Shown piece by piece: positions 1 through 7,565 of a stretch of 64,000 nt of DNA. The stretch lies in NCBI RefSeq assembly GCF_900110755.1, contig NZ_FOFF01000004.1:186001-250000 (forward strand). The letters are read 5' to 3'. A program made the position numbers and the translations under genes. This DNA comes from Streptomyces sp. yr375 (lineage in GTDB: Bacteria; Actinomycetota; Actinomycetes; Streptomycetales; Streptomycetaceae). Each line of letters begins with the position of its first letter. Position 1 is the stretch's first letter. The notes beneath the pieces are model-generated. The model had not been told where the DNA came from. It was given only the letters and a program-made list of their open reading frames with translations, and searched no databases.

Positions 1-495
1 CTCCAGGAACTGGTGGAGTGCCTCCACCACGAACCGGTGGTCGTCCAGTTGCGGCAGGCCGGACACCGTCACCGCGCCGATGATGCCCACGCCCTCCACG
101 TTGATGGGGAAGGAGCCGCCGTGGGCCGCGTACTCGTCCTGGTCCAGGCGGGCGGAGTCCTCGAACGTCGTGCCCTTCGCGCGGTAGCGGGCGCCCACCA
201 GGTAGGAGGAGGCGCCGAAGCGTTCCACGACCCGGCGCTTACGGGCGATCCAGGCGTCGTTGTCGGGGGTCGAACCGGGCAGGGCCGCGTGGAAGAGCTG
301 CTGGCCGGCGCGGTGGATGTCGACGGCGACCGGCGCTTGGCGCTCGCGGGCCAGCTCCACCAGCAGTGAGCCGAGCGCCCACGCGTCGTCGTTCGTGAAC
401 TGGCGGAAGATCAGCCGCCGTTCCTGACCCTGGAGCTCCTCCAGGGTCGGGGTGATCTCCGGGGTGAACTTCGGGGTGATCTCGTGGGTGCCCAT
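1..495 (-). CDS. UPF0303 / heme-degrading-domain-like protein (3' end outside window)
   Basis: The reading frame encodes at least 165 residues and lacks only its last few codons, which lie beyond the window edge. The product resembles the small UPF0303 proteins that databases label heme-degrading domain-containing (GlcG/HbpS-like fold); true activity in this subgroup is not established. Visible family features are the stretch RLIFRQFTNDDAWALG, the basic RKRRVVERFG segment and the late glycine-rich HGGSFPINVEGVGIIGAVTVSG. The ATG overlaps the stop of the upstream oxidoreductase gene by one base (TAATG), so the two are probably one transcript with coupled translation. The N-terminus has a short ITPKFTPEITP internal repeat that is probably not part of the fold. 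Confidence 0.65.
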   Translation of the reverse strand, partial: MGTHEITPKFTPEITPTLEELQGQERRLIFRQFTNDDAWALGSLLVELARERQAPVAVDIHRAGQQLFHAALPGSTPDNDAWIARKRRVVERFGASSYLVGARYRAKGTTFEDSARLDQDEYAAHGGSFPINVEGVGIIGAVTVSGLPQLDDHRFVVEALHQFLE

Positions 496-1598
496 TACAG
501 CGTCACCGCCACCTTGTCTCGTGCCGAACGGCGGGCCGCCTCCAGGACGTCGAGGGCGGCGGCCGCCTCGACGGCGGTCACCGGATTGGGGCCGCCGTCG
601 ATCAGTGCCTTGGCCACCGCAGCGTAGTAGGCCGGGTAGTCGCCGGGGAGGGTCCGTACGGGTCGTCCGCCGCCGGTCGGCGGCGACTCTCCGGCGCCGA
701 CCCGCCCCCACAGCTCCGCCGGCTCCGCACCCCAGCCGTCGGAACCGGAACCGGAACGGGATCCGGAACCGGAGCCGTCGGGTCGCTCGCCCGCCCGCAG
801 GGCCGCCTCCTGCGGATCGAGGCCGTACTTCACATAGCCCGCCGTCGAGCCCAGCACCCGGAAACGCGGGCCGAGCTGGGCGGTCGTCGCGGACACGTGG
901 AGGTGGGAACGGACGCCGTTGGCGTGCGTCAGCGCGATGAACGTGTCGTCGTCGGTCTCCGCGCCCGGACGGCGGACGTCCGTCTCGGCGTAGACGCAGA
1001 CCACCGGGCCGAACAGGACGAGCGCCTGGTCGACGACGTGACTGCCGAGGTCGTACAGCAGACCTCCGATCTCTGCCGGATCGCCGGACTCCCGCCAGCC
1101 GCCCTTCGGCAGCGGCCGCCACCGCTCGAACCGGGACTCGAAGCGCCATACGTCGCCCAGCTCGCCGTCCGCCAGCAGCGCGCGCAGGGTCAGGAAGTCG
1201 TTGTCCCAGCGGCGGTTCTGGAAGACGGAGAGGAGCAGGCCGCGCTCCTCGGCGAGGGCGGCCAGCTCACGCGCCTCGGCCGCGGTGCCGGCGACCGGCT
1301 TGTCGACGACGACCGGCAGACCGGCCTTCAGGGCGGCGGTCGCGAGCGGGACGTGCGTCTTGTTCGGGGACGCGATGACGACCAGGTCCAGCTCGTCGGC
1401 GCGGGCCAGCAGGTCTTCGGGGGTGGCGGCGACGCGTACGTCCGGGAACTCGGCGCGGGCCTGCTCCTGCCGCTCGGGGTTCGAGGTGACCACCGTGTCG
1501 AGGACGAGGCCCTCGGTCGCGGCGATCAGCGGGGCGTGGAACACGGAGCCGGCGAGACCGTAGCCGATCAGGCCCACGCGGAGAGGAGTACCTGTCAT
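495..1598 (-). CDS. Gfo/Idh/MocA family NAD(P)-dependent oxidoreductase
   Basis: The 367-residue product belongs to the Gfo/Idh/MocA dehydrogenases, cytosolic enzymes that oxidise sugars, inositols or related polyols. The N-terminal Rossmann motif is VGLIGYGLAG near residue 10. The family motif DKPVAG, which contains the catalytic-region lysine, is near residue 95, and a C-terminal alpha/beta substrate domain follows. A low-complexity Ser/Gly/Arg insert (GSGSGSRSGSGSDGWG) near residue 270 looks recent. The ATG at 1598 was preferred over an upstream in-frame start because the extension would run through the palindromic operator. The gene is divergent from a ROK-family sugar regulator, which suggests sugar-responsive control. 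Substrate cannot be read from sequence. Confidence 0.85.
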   Translation of the reverse strand: MTGTPLRVGLIGYGLAGSVFHAPLIAATEGLVLDTVVTSNPERQEQARAEFPDVRVAATPEDLLARADELDLVVIASPNKTHVPLATAALKAGLPVVVDKPVAGTAAEARELAALAEERGLLLSVFQNRRWDNDFLTLRALLADGELGDVWRFESRFERWRPLPKGGWRESGDPAEIGGLLYDLGSHVVDQALVLFGPVVCVYAETDVRRPGAETDDDTFIALTHANGVRSHLHVSATTAQLGPRFRVLGSTAGYVKYGLDPQEAALRAGERPDGSGSGSRSGSGSDGWGAEPAELWGRVGAGESPPTGGGRPVRTLPGDYPAYYAAVAKALIDGGPNPVTAVEAAAALDVLEAARRSARDKVAVTL

Positions 1599-1606
1599 GC
1601 GGTCCA

Positions 1607-1629
1607 CTTTCGCAACGCTGTTGCCAAAG
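1607..1629. promoter_or_regulatory. 23-bp imperfect palindrome, likely operator of the ROK regulator
   Basis: Arms CTTTCGCAAC and GTTGCCAAAG flank a GCT centre; nine of ten arm positions pair. The site lies in the 56-bp gap between the divergent oxidoreductase and ROK genes, 9 bp from the oxidoreductase start and about 25 bp from the regulator start. Size, symmetry and position fit an operator for a winged-helix ROK repressor that controls both directions. Confidence 0.55.
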
Positions 1630-1654
1630 CGCAAGCGCGGGTGAGAATGGAGGC

Positions 1655-2971
1655 GTGAACAGGACGAACGGCGCGGGCGGCAGCACGGGTGCGGGTGGGG
1701 GCAAGGGCATGGGTACGGGTACGGGGGCTGGCGTGGGCCCAGTCACCGGCGGAGGCGCAGGCATCGGCACAGGCACCGGCGCGGGCGTCAACCTGCTGGC
1801 CCTGCGCAACCACAACGCCGCGCTCGTGCTCGACCTGCTGCGCACGGCCGGTCCGGACGGCATCAGCCGGCTCGAACTCGCCGAGCGCACCGGGCTCACC
1901 CCGCAGGCGGTCAGCAAGATCACCGCCCGGCTGCGGCAGGAGGGGCTGGCGGCGGAGGCGGGCCACCGCGCCTCGACCGGCGGCAAGCCGCGCACGGTCC
2001 TGCGGCTGGTCCCCGAGGCCGGCCACGCCATCGGCGTCCACCTGGACCGGGACGAGCTGCGGGTCGTGCTGGCCGAGCTCGACGGGCGCGTGGTGGCGGA
2101 ACGGTGCGTTCCGCTGTCGCTGGGCGCGGGGGCGGAGACGGTGGTGGGAGCGGTGGTGCGGGTGGTGCGGGAGGTGATGGAGGCGGCGGAGCCGGTGGTG
2201 GTGAGCCCCGCACCCCCCACAACCCCCACCCCCATCTCCAGCCCCACCCCCATCTCCAGCCCCACCCCCATCTCCAGCCCCACCCTCCTCGGTGTCGGCG
2301 TTGCTCTCCCCGGTCCCCTCGATCACGCGCACGGCGTGCTGCACCGCGTCACAGGCTTCCCCGAGTGGGACGGGTTTCCGTTGCGGGAGGTGTTGGCGGC
2401 GCGTCTCGGGGTGCCGGTGATCGTGGACAAGGACACCAACGCCGCCGCGCTCGGCCTCGCCGTCGGCGGCGAGCGCGGCTCCTTCGCCTGTCTCCACCTC
2501 GGGACGGGCCTCGGCGCCGGTCTGGTGATCGGCGGGACCGTGCACCGGGGCGCGCGCACCGGCGCGGGGGAGTTCGGGCACCAGGTCATCCAGTTGGACG
2601 GGCCGCCCTGCACCTGCGGCAACCGGGGCTGCGTCGAGGCGCTGTGCCTGGCGGCCATCGGCCGGGGGGACGTGGCCGAGGCGGCACGCGTGCTCGGCGA
2701 GGCCGCCGCCAACCTGGCCGGACTGCTCGACATCGACGCCGTACTGCTGGGCGGCCGTACGATCGCGGCCGACCCGGAGCCGTTCGTCGACGGAGTCGCC
2801 GCCGTCCTCGCCGCCCGCGCCCGCCGCGAGGGTTCCCCGGAGGGCGCCGTCCCGGTCCGCCTCGCCCCCGGCGGGGCCCGGGCCGTCGCGGCGGGCGCGG
2901 CACAGTTGTCGCTGGCACCGGTGTTCGGCCGGAGGGACGGTCGGCTCTCCCCTGAACGAGGGGATTCGTAG
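1655..2971 (+). CDS. ROK family transcriptional regulator (sugar kinase-like repressor)
   Basis: The 438-residue product has a winged-helix DNA-binding domain near residues 45-110 (LDLLRTAGPDGISRLELAERTGLTPQAVS region) followed by a ROK sugar-binding domain. The DKDTNAAALG motif is intact, as is the ROK zinc motif CTCGNRGCVE. The GTG start has GGAGG six bases upstream. Two unusual low-complexity parts stand out: an N-terminal Gly/Thr-rich leader of about 45 residues, and a Pro/Ser/Thr insert with three exact TPISSP repeats that interrupts the ROK fold before LGVGVALPGPLD. The neighbouring divergent oxidoreductase is the likely regulatory target. The effector sugar is unknown. Confidence 0.85.
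   Translation: MNRTNGAGGSTGAGGGKGMGTGTGAGVGPVTGGGAGIGTGTGAGVNLLALRNHNAALVLDLLRTAGPDGISRLELAERTGLTPQAVSKITARLRQEGLAAEAGHRASTGGKPRTVLRLVPEAGHAIGVHLDRDELRVVLAELDGRVVAERCVPLSLGAGAETVVGAVVRVVREVMEAAEPVVVSPAPPTTPTPISSPTPISSPTPISSPTLLGVGVALPGPLDHAHGVLHRVTGFPEWDGFPLREVLAARLGVPVIVDKDTNAAALGLAVGGERGSFACLHLGTGLGAGLVIGGTVHRGARTGAGEFGHQVIQLDGPPCTCGNRGCVEALCLAAIGRGDVAEAARVLGEAAANLAGLLDIDAVLLGGRTIAADPEPFVDGVAAVLAARARREGSPEGAVPVRLAPGGARAVAAGAAQLSLAPVFGRRDGRLSPERGDS
2228..2281 (+). repeat. Three exact 18-bp tandem repeats inside the ROK gene
   Basis: The unit ACCCCCATCTCCAGCCCC occurs three times head to tail without mismatch and adds six residues (TPISSP) per copy in frame. It is a coding minisatellite, so copy number should vary between close relatives. 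Confidence 0.9.
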
Positions 2972-3039
2972 GGGATTCGTACGGTCGTACGGTGTGCCGT
3001 GGCTCCTCGCGCCGCGGCCTCGTGCAGGCTCACGTGTTC

Positions 3040-3960
3040 ATGCGACTGTGCCCGCCTGTCTCCCTCTGCCTCGCCGTCGCCGCCGTCCTCCTCCCCGCCC
3101 CCGTGCCCGCCTTGGCGCACGCGGAGGCCGGTCCGAGCTGCGCGGGCCCCGACGCCGGTGACTTCCCCCTCACCACCCGCCTCCGCGGCGGCCCCGACTC
3201 CTACCGGGCCGGGGGCGGATTCGGCACCTGGTATCTCGACCTCACCAACACCACCCGCCGCACCTGCGACGGCGTCCACCCCGTCGTCGTCCTGGTCGAC
3301 GCCAGGCGCGCCCTGAAACCGTCCCAGCCGCACCTGGAGTTCTACGCCGACGGACGACCGCACCCGGTGCGCTTCGAAGCCACCGACGACGCCGAACTGG
3401 TCGGAGCGTTCACCGACGAGAACGCCGACGTCCAGGCCGACGAAGCGGCCGAAGCCGACGACTTCCCCGGTTTCACCGTCGGCCCCGGCCGCACCGTCAC
3501 CGTCAAGCTGCGCCTCGCGCTCGGCTCGGACGCCGTCCGCAACACCGTCACCGCCAACGCGGCGGTCGTCCAGCGGCACGGTGACGACGGCGACTGGATC
3601 GGCCAGTCGAACGACTACCGCTTCACCGTCGAGTCCGACGCCAACCCCGACGCCACCCCTGACCCCGACCCCGACCTCGACCCCGACCCCGACGGCGATG
3701 CAGCCACCGCCCCCACCTCGACCCCCACCTCCGCCCCTGACTCGTCCCCCCGAACGCCCACCCCCACGACCGCCACGCCCCCCACCCCGCACCCCTCCGC
3801 CACCGACACCGGCCCCTTCTCCCTCGCCGACCAGGCCGAGGAACTCGCCCGTACCGGTCTCGCCTCGCCCACCGTCCTCGCCGCCGCTGCCGGCGCCTGC
3901 TTCCTCGCCGCAGGAGCGGCCCTGCTGCTGGCCCGACGACTGGCCCGCCGACGCCGCTGA
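3040..3960 (+). CDS. Secreted protein with C-terminal LARTG sorting signal
   Basis: The product has a signal peptide (MRLCPPVS followed by a hydrophobic run ending PALAHAE), then an extracellular domain of about 170 residues with two cysteines (GPSCAG, RRTCDG) that could form a disulphide. A long Asp/Pro/Thr-rich spacer follows. The end is a classic surface-anchor tail: LARTG, a hydrophobic helix (VLAAAAGACFLAAGAALLLA) and RRLARRRR. LAXTG is the motif type used by Streptomyces housekeeping sortases, and a sortase gene lies 1.7 kb downstream. The ligand or function of the ectodomain is unknown. An in-frame GTG 48 bp upstream is possible, but the ATG at 3040 starts directly with the signal peptide. 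Confidence 0.75.
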   Translation: MRLCPPVSLCLAVAAVLLPAPVPALAHAEAGPSCAGPDAGDFPLTTRLRGGPDSYRAGGGFGTWYLDLTNTTRRTCDGVHPVVVLVDARRALKPSQPHLEFYADGRPHPVRFEATDDAELVGAFTDENADVQADEAAEADDFPGFTVGPGRTVTVKLRLALGSDAVRNTVTANAAVVQRHGDDGDWIGQSNDYRFTVESDANPDATPDPDPDLDPDPDGDAATAPTSTPTSAPDSSPRTPTPTTATPPTPHPSATDTGPFSLADQAEELARTGLASPTVLAAAAGACFLAAGAALLLARRLARRRR

Positions 3961-4043
3961 ACCGGAACCATGTCTCTGCTGAACCGGAACCATGTCTCTG
4001 CTGAACCGGGACCACGTCTCGGCTGAACCGGGATCGCATCTCA
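3956..4043 (+). repeat. Four 22-bp tandem repeats beginning at the stop codon
   Basis: The unit GCTGAACCGGAACCATGTCT(CT) occurs twice exactly (3956-3977, 3978-3999) and twice with substitutions (4000-4021, 4022-4043). The first copy contains the TGA stop of the LARTG-protein gene, so every copy carries the same TGA triplet. The array makes up most of the gap before the HAD phosphatase gene. Confidence 0.9.
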
Positions 4044-4194
4044 GCCAGCGAACGCCCCGAAACCGGCCATTCCCTCAAGATCGGGCTTGTGGCTAGGCTG
4101 GGGCGCGCGCAGCAACGGCGCACCCGCGCAGCAACCGCGTATCCACGCGGAACGGCGTACTCGCGTACTCGCGTACGGCAGGGAGATCCCGCAC

Positions 4195-4974
4195 ATGGCA
4201 GACCGCAAGCCCATCGAGTCGTGGCTCACCGACATGGACGGTGTGCTCATCCACGAGGGCGTGCCGATTCCCGGCGCCGACGCCTTCCTGAAGAAGCTGC
4301 GCGAGTCCGGCAAGCCGTTCCTGGTGCTCACCAACAACTCGATCTACACCCCGCGCGACCTGCACGCCCGCCTCCAGCGCATGGGCCTGGACGTGCCGAT
4401 CGCGAACATCTGGACCTCGGCGCTGGCCACCGCCCAGTTCCTCGGCGACCAGCGGCCGGACGGCACGGCGTACGTCATCGGCGAGGCGGGGCTGACCACC
4501 GCGCTGCACGACATCGGCTACATCCTCACCGACCACGAGCCCGACTACGTCGTCCTCGGCGAGACCCGCACCTACTCCTTCGAGGCGATGACGAAGGCCG
4601 TCCGGCTCATCAACGACGGCGCCCGTTTCATCTGCACCAACCCGGACGAGACCGGCCCCTCCGCCGAGGGCCCGCTCCCGGCCACCGGGGCCGTCGCCGC
4701 GCTGATCACCAAGGCGACCGGCAAGAACCCGTACTTCGCGGGCAAGCCCAACCCCCTGATGATGCGCACCGGCCTGAACGCCATCGGCGCGCACTCCGAG
4801 ACCAGCGCGATGATCGGCGACCGCATGGACACCGACGTGCTGGCCGGCATGGAGGCCGGCATGCAGACGTTCCTCGTGCTCACCGGCCTGACCCGGCCCG
4901 AGCAGGTCGAGAACTTCCCGTACCGCCCGTCGAAGATCGTGGACTCGATCGCGGACCTCGTCGACCGCATCTGA
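4195..4974 (+). CDS. HAD-IIA (NagD-like) phosphatase
   Basis: The 259-residue cytosolic product has the HAD superfamily motifs in order: DMDGVL (nucleophile Asp and acid Asp), TNNS (motif II), the KPNPLMM lysine region and MIGDRMDTDV (metal-binding Asp pair). The cap insertion between motifs II and III is of the IIA type seen in NagD and p-nitrophenyl phosphatases, so a small phosphorylated metabolite (nucleotide or sugar phosphate) is the expected substrate. The ATG is preceded by AGGGAG. It sits among surface-protein genes without an obvious functional link. Confidence 0.88.
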   Translation: MADRKPIESWLTDMDGVLIHEGVPIPGADAFLKKLRESGKPFLVLTNNSIYTPRDLHARLQRMGLDVPIANIWTSALATAQFLGDQRPDGTAYVIGEAGLTTALHDIGYILTDHEPDYVVLGETRTYSFEAMTKAVRLINDGARFICTNPDETGPSAEGPLPATGAVAALITKATGKNPYFAGKPNPLMMRTGLNAIGAHSETSAMIGDRMDTDVLAGMEAGMQTFLVLTGLTRPEQVENFPYRPSKIVDSIADLVDRI

Positions 4975-5054
4975 AACCCGTGGCATCCCGGAACCCACCC
5001 GGACGGAGCAGCGAGAACCCCCAGGGGATGCGCTCCGGGTCCGGGCGGGGGACT

Positions 5055-5070
5055 CTCCAGATAGCTGGAG
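5055..5070 (+). promoter_or_regulatory. Hairpin overlapping the ribosome-binding site of the next gene
   Basis: CTCCAG and CTGGAG flank the tetraloop ATAG. The right arm supplies most of the GGAGG that lies six bases before the ATG at 5078, so folding would hide the ribosome-binding site. Confidence 0.45.
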
Positions 5071-5077
5071 GTTCACG

Positions 5078-5692
5078 ATGGGTTCATGGAAAGTAACTCT
5101 CTGTGCGGGCGTCGCGGTCGTCGCCGCGGTGCTCATCCCCACGGCCTATGCCTCGGACGAGGGCGGCAGCGTCACCATGACGCCGTCCGCGCCCACCCCC
5201 GGCGCCGAGGTCACGCTGAAGGTCGGCGGCTGCGGCGGCAGGACCGCCACCGCGACCTCGGACGCCTTCGTCACGGACGCCCGACTCGTCACCACGGGCG
5301 GCGGCACACTCGCCGGCGACACCCGGGTCCGCACCTCGATCGGTCCGGGCATCTACGACGTGAAGATCACCTGCGTCGACTCCGAGGTACGGGGCCGGAT
5401 CACGGTCGTGGCATCGACGCGGACCCGGCCGGGCGAGTCGACCACACCCACCTGGCCCGCCTCTCCCGACTCCCCCGACTCACCCCCCTCTCCCATCGCC
5501 CCCGTACACGCGGGCGGCGGCGGCACAGCCCCGCTGGCCCCGGTCGCCCCGCTCGCCTCGGCCGACGAGGCGCGCGTGGGCGAAGGCGGAGGCCCAGGCA
5601 CCGCGCAGACGGTGATCGGGCTGGTGCTCGCGGGTGTCGCCGCGACGGTCGTCGTGTTCCGTGGCCTGCGCCGCAGACGTGCGACGGACTGA
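5078..5692 (+). CDS. Secreted, C-terminally membrane-anchored protein of unknown function
   Basis: The 204-residue product has a signal peptide (KVTLCAGVAVVAAVLIPTAYA), an immunoglobulin-like region of about 100 residues that starts VTMTPSAPTPGAEVTLKVGGCGG and has two cysteines, a Pro/Ser spacer, and a C-terminal hydrophobic helix (VIGLVLAGVAATVVVF) with a RGLRRRR tail. The architecture is that of a surface-anchored protein, but no LPXTG or LAXTG is visible before the helix, so it may simply stay as a membrane protein. The stop lies three bases before the sortase start, so both are likely co-transcribed and functionally linked. Confidence 0.7.
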   Translation: MGSWKVTLCAGVAVVAAVLIPTAYASDEGGSVTMTPSAPTPGAEVTLKVGGCGGRTATATSDAFVTDARLVTTGGGTLAGDTRVRTSIGPGIYDVKITCVDSEVRGRITVVASTRTRPGESTTPTWPASPDSPDSPPSPIAPVHAGGGGTAPLAPVAPLASADEARVGEGGGPGTAQTVIGLVLAGVAATVVVFRGLRRRRATD

Positions 5693-5695
5693 GCC

Positions 5696-6355
5696 ATGTC
5701 CGAACGAGAACGTTCCGGCGGTCGTCTCCTCACCGGTCTGGCCTGGGCGGTGCTGCTGCTCGGGCTGTGGCTGTGGGGCCGCGAGGTGACCGACGTACGG
5801 CACGGCACATCCGCCCCGGCCACGGGTGACATGGCCGCGGTGGGCCGTCCCCCGGACGCCGAACTCCCGCCCGCTGCCAAGCCGTTGGGGCAGGCGTTGC
5901 CCCAGCGCATCGACATACCCGAACTCGGCGTGCAGGCCCCGGTCGTCGCGCGCGGTCTGGACACCGAGGGGGCCATCGACCCACCGCCCTTCGACCAGGC
6001 GGGCGTCGTCGGCTGGTACGCGGCCGGCGCGAAACCCGGCGCCAAGGGCACGGCCCTGCTGGTCGGGCACGTCGACACGGAGACCCGGCCCGCCGTCTTC
6101 TACAAGCTCAGCACCCTCAGGGCGGGCGAGACGGTACGGGTGGTGCGGGACGACGGGAAGGTCGCCGAGTTCACCGTCGACGACGTCGAGGTCGTCCAGC
6201 GCGACCACTTCGACGCCCAACAGGCCTACGGCACCCGCCAGTCGGACCGCGCCGAACTGCGCCTGATCACCTGCGGCGGCACCTACGACCGGGCCAGGCA
6301 CAGCTACACGGCCAACGTGATCGTCTCGGCGTACCTGACAGGCACAGCCGTCTGA
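5696..6355 (+). CDS. Class F sortase
   Basis: The 219-residue transpeptidase-type protein has one N-terminal membrane helix (LLTGLAWAVLLLGLWLW) and an extracytoplasmic sortase barrel. The catalytic triad is visible: His in LLVGHVDT, Cys in RLITCGG and Arg in the YDRARHSY segment. Class F sortases are common in Actinobacteria, join sorting-signal proteins to the cell wall, and are less well characterised than class E. The gene follows a membrane-anchored secreted protein by three bases and lies downstream of an LARTG-tailed protein, which are natural candidates as partners, although the class F motif preference is usually given as LPXTG. Confidence 0.88.
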   Translation: MSERERSGGRLLTGLAWAVLLLGLWLWGREVTDVRHGTSAPATGDMAAVGRPPDAELPPAAKPLGQALPQRIDIPELGVQAPVVARGLDTEGAIDPPPFDQAGVVGWYAAGAKPGAKGTALLVGHVDTETRPAVFYKLSTLRAGETVRVVRDDGKVAEFTVDDVEVVQRDHFDAQQAYGTRQSDRAELRLITCGGTYDRARHSYTANVIVSAYLTGTAV

Positions 6356-6454
6356 CACTACGTCACACCAGGTCACGGCACATCGCGTGACGTGAGGTCC
6401 TATGTCAGGATTGGGGCCGGGGTAGGCAACTCCGTGCACCCAAGGGGGATTTGG

Positions 6455-7507
6455 ATGTACGTCAGGAGCAAGACCGCGTGCCTGTTGGGCGCGGCACTGC
6501 TGCTCACCGGATGCTCGGCGGGCAACGGCGGCGGCAACGGCAACGGCGGTGGCAAGGGCGAGAAGCCCAGAAATCCCACGAGCGCCCCCGCCCCCACCCC
6601 CGAGCCCGTCACCCAACTACCCCAACAACCCAAAGAATCCGACCCCTTCTGGGTCAACCCGGACGGCGCGGCGGCCCGTCAGGCGGCGGCGTACGAGAAG
6701 GCCGGAAAGACGGCCGAGGCCGCCCAGGTGCGGGAGATCGCCGAGCAGCCGACCGGCCAGTGGCTCGGCCCGGAGAACCCGGAACAGGAGGCCCGCGGCT
6801 TCACCGAGGCCGCCGACCGGGCGGACCGCACCCCGCTGCTCGTCCTCTACAACATCCCGCACCGCGACTGCGGCCAGTACTCCCAGGGCGGCGCGGCCGA
6901 CGGAGCCGCCTACCGCGACTGGATCGCCGCGGTGGCCCGTGGCATCGCCGACCGCCCGGCGCTCGTCGTCCTCGAACCCGACGCCCTCCTCCACCTGGTG
7001 GACGGCTGCACCCCGCAGGAGTTCCACGAGGAGCGCTACGACCTCCTCGACGACGCCGTCACCGCCCTCAAGTCCCTGAAGAACACGAAGGTCTACCTGG
7101 ACGCGGGCAACGCCGGCTGGGGCCACCCCGACCAGATCTTCGAGCCCTTGCGACGCGCGGGCCTGGAGCGGGCCGACGGCTTCGCGGTCAACGTCTCCAA
7201 CTTCTACTCCACCGAGACCTCCGTCGACTACGGCAGGCAGCTCTCGGCGAAGCTCGGCGGCAAACACTTCGTCATCGACACCAGCCGCAACGGCAACGGC
7301 CCCTACGAGGACGGCGACCCGGCGGAACGCTGGTGCAACCCGCCGGGCCGCGCCCTCGGCCCCACCCCGACGACCACGACGGCCGACCCCCTGGTGGACG
7401 CCTACCTGTGGGTGAAGCGCCCGGGCGAGTCGGACGGCGAGTGCAAGGGCGGCCCGAAGGCGGGCGATTGGTGGCCGACATACGCACTACAACTCGCCCG
7501 CGGCTGA
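6455..7507 (+). CDS. Glycoside hydrolase family 6 lipoprotein (endoglucanase-like)
   Basis: The 350-residue product has a lipoprotein signal (LLGAALLLTGCS) and a Gly/Asn-rich linker, then a GH6 catalytic domain. Recognisable family segments are VVLEPDALLHLVDGC with a catalytic-region Asp, YLDAGNAGWG, FAVNVSNFYSTE, HFVIDTSRNGNGP and the late DAYLWVKRPGESDG. GH6 enzymes hydrolyse beta-1,4-glucan by inversion. The gene converges on glxA-cslA, and the equivalent gene in S. lividans has been called cslZ and tied to the glycan made by CslA; the assignment here rests on context. The ATG at 6455 follows CAAGGGGGA. The lipid anchor would keep it at the outer face of the membrane. Confidence 0.85.
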   Translation: MYVRSKTACLLGAALLLTGCSAGNGGGNGNGGGKGEKPRNPTSAPAPTPEPVTQLPQQPKESDPFWVNPDGAAARQAAAYEKAGKTAEAAQVREIAEQPTGQWLGPENPEQEARGFTEAADRADRTPLLVLYNIPHRDCGQYSQGGAADGAAYRDWIAAVARGIADRPALVVLEPDALLHLVDGCTPQEFHEERYDLLDDAVTALKSLKNTKVYLDAGNAGWGHPDQIFEPLRRAGLERADGFAVNVSNFYSTETSVDYGRQLSAKLGGKHFVIDTSRNGNGPYEDGDPAERWCNPPGRALGPTPTTTTADPLVDAYLWVKRPGESDGECKGGPKAGDWWPTYALQLARG

Positions 7508-7565
7508 CCACACCGAGAAGCCGCCGCACCGGAAGCCGCCGCACCGAGAGCTGAGGCACCGAGGG

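Noticed and set aside
2323..3993. Minus-strand open frame of 556 codons with Gly/Val repeats
   Set aside because: Antisense to the ROK gene and the LARTG-protein gene; repetitive composition mirrors the coding strand.
3956..4043. Possible CRISPR array
   Set aside because: The 22-bp repeats are directly adjacent with no spacers and no cas gene is near.
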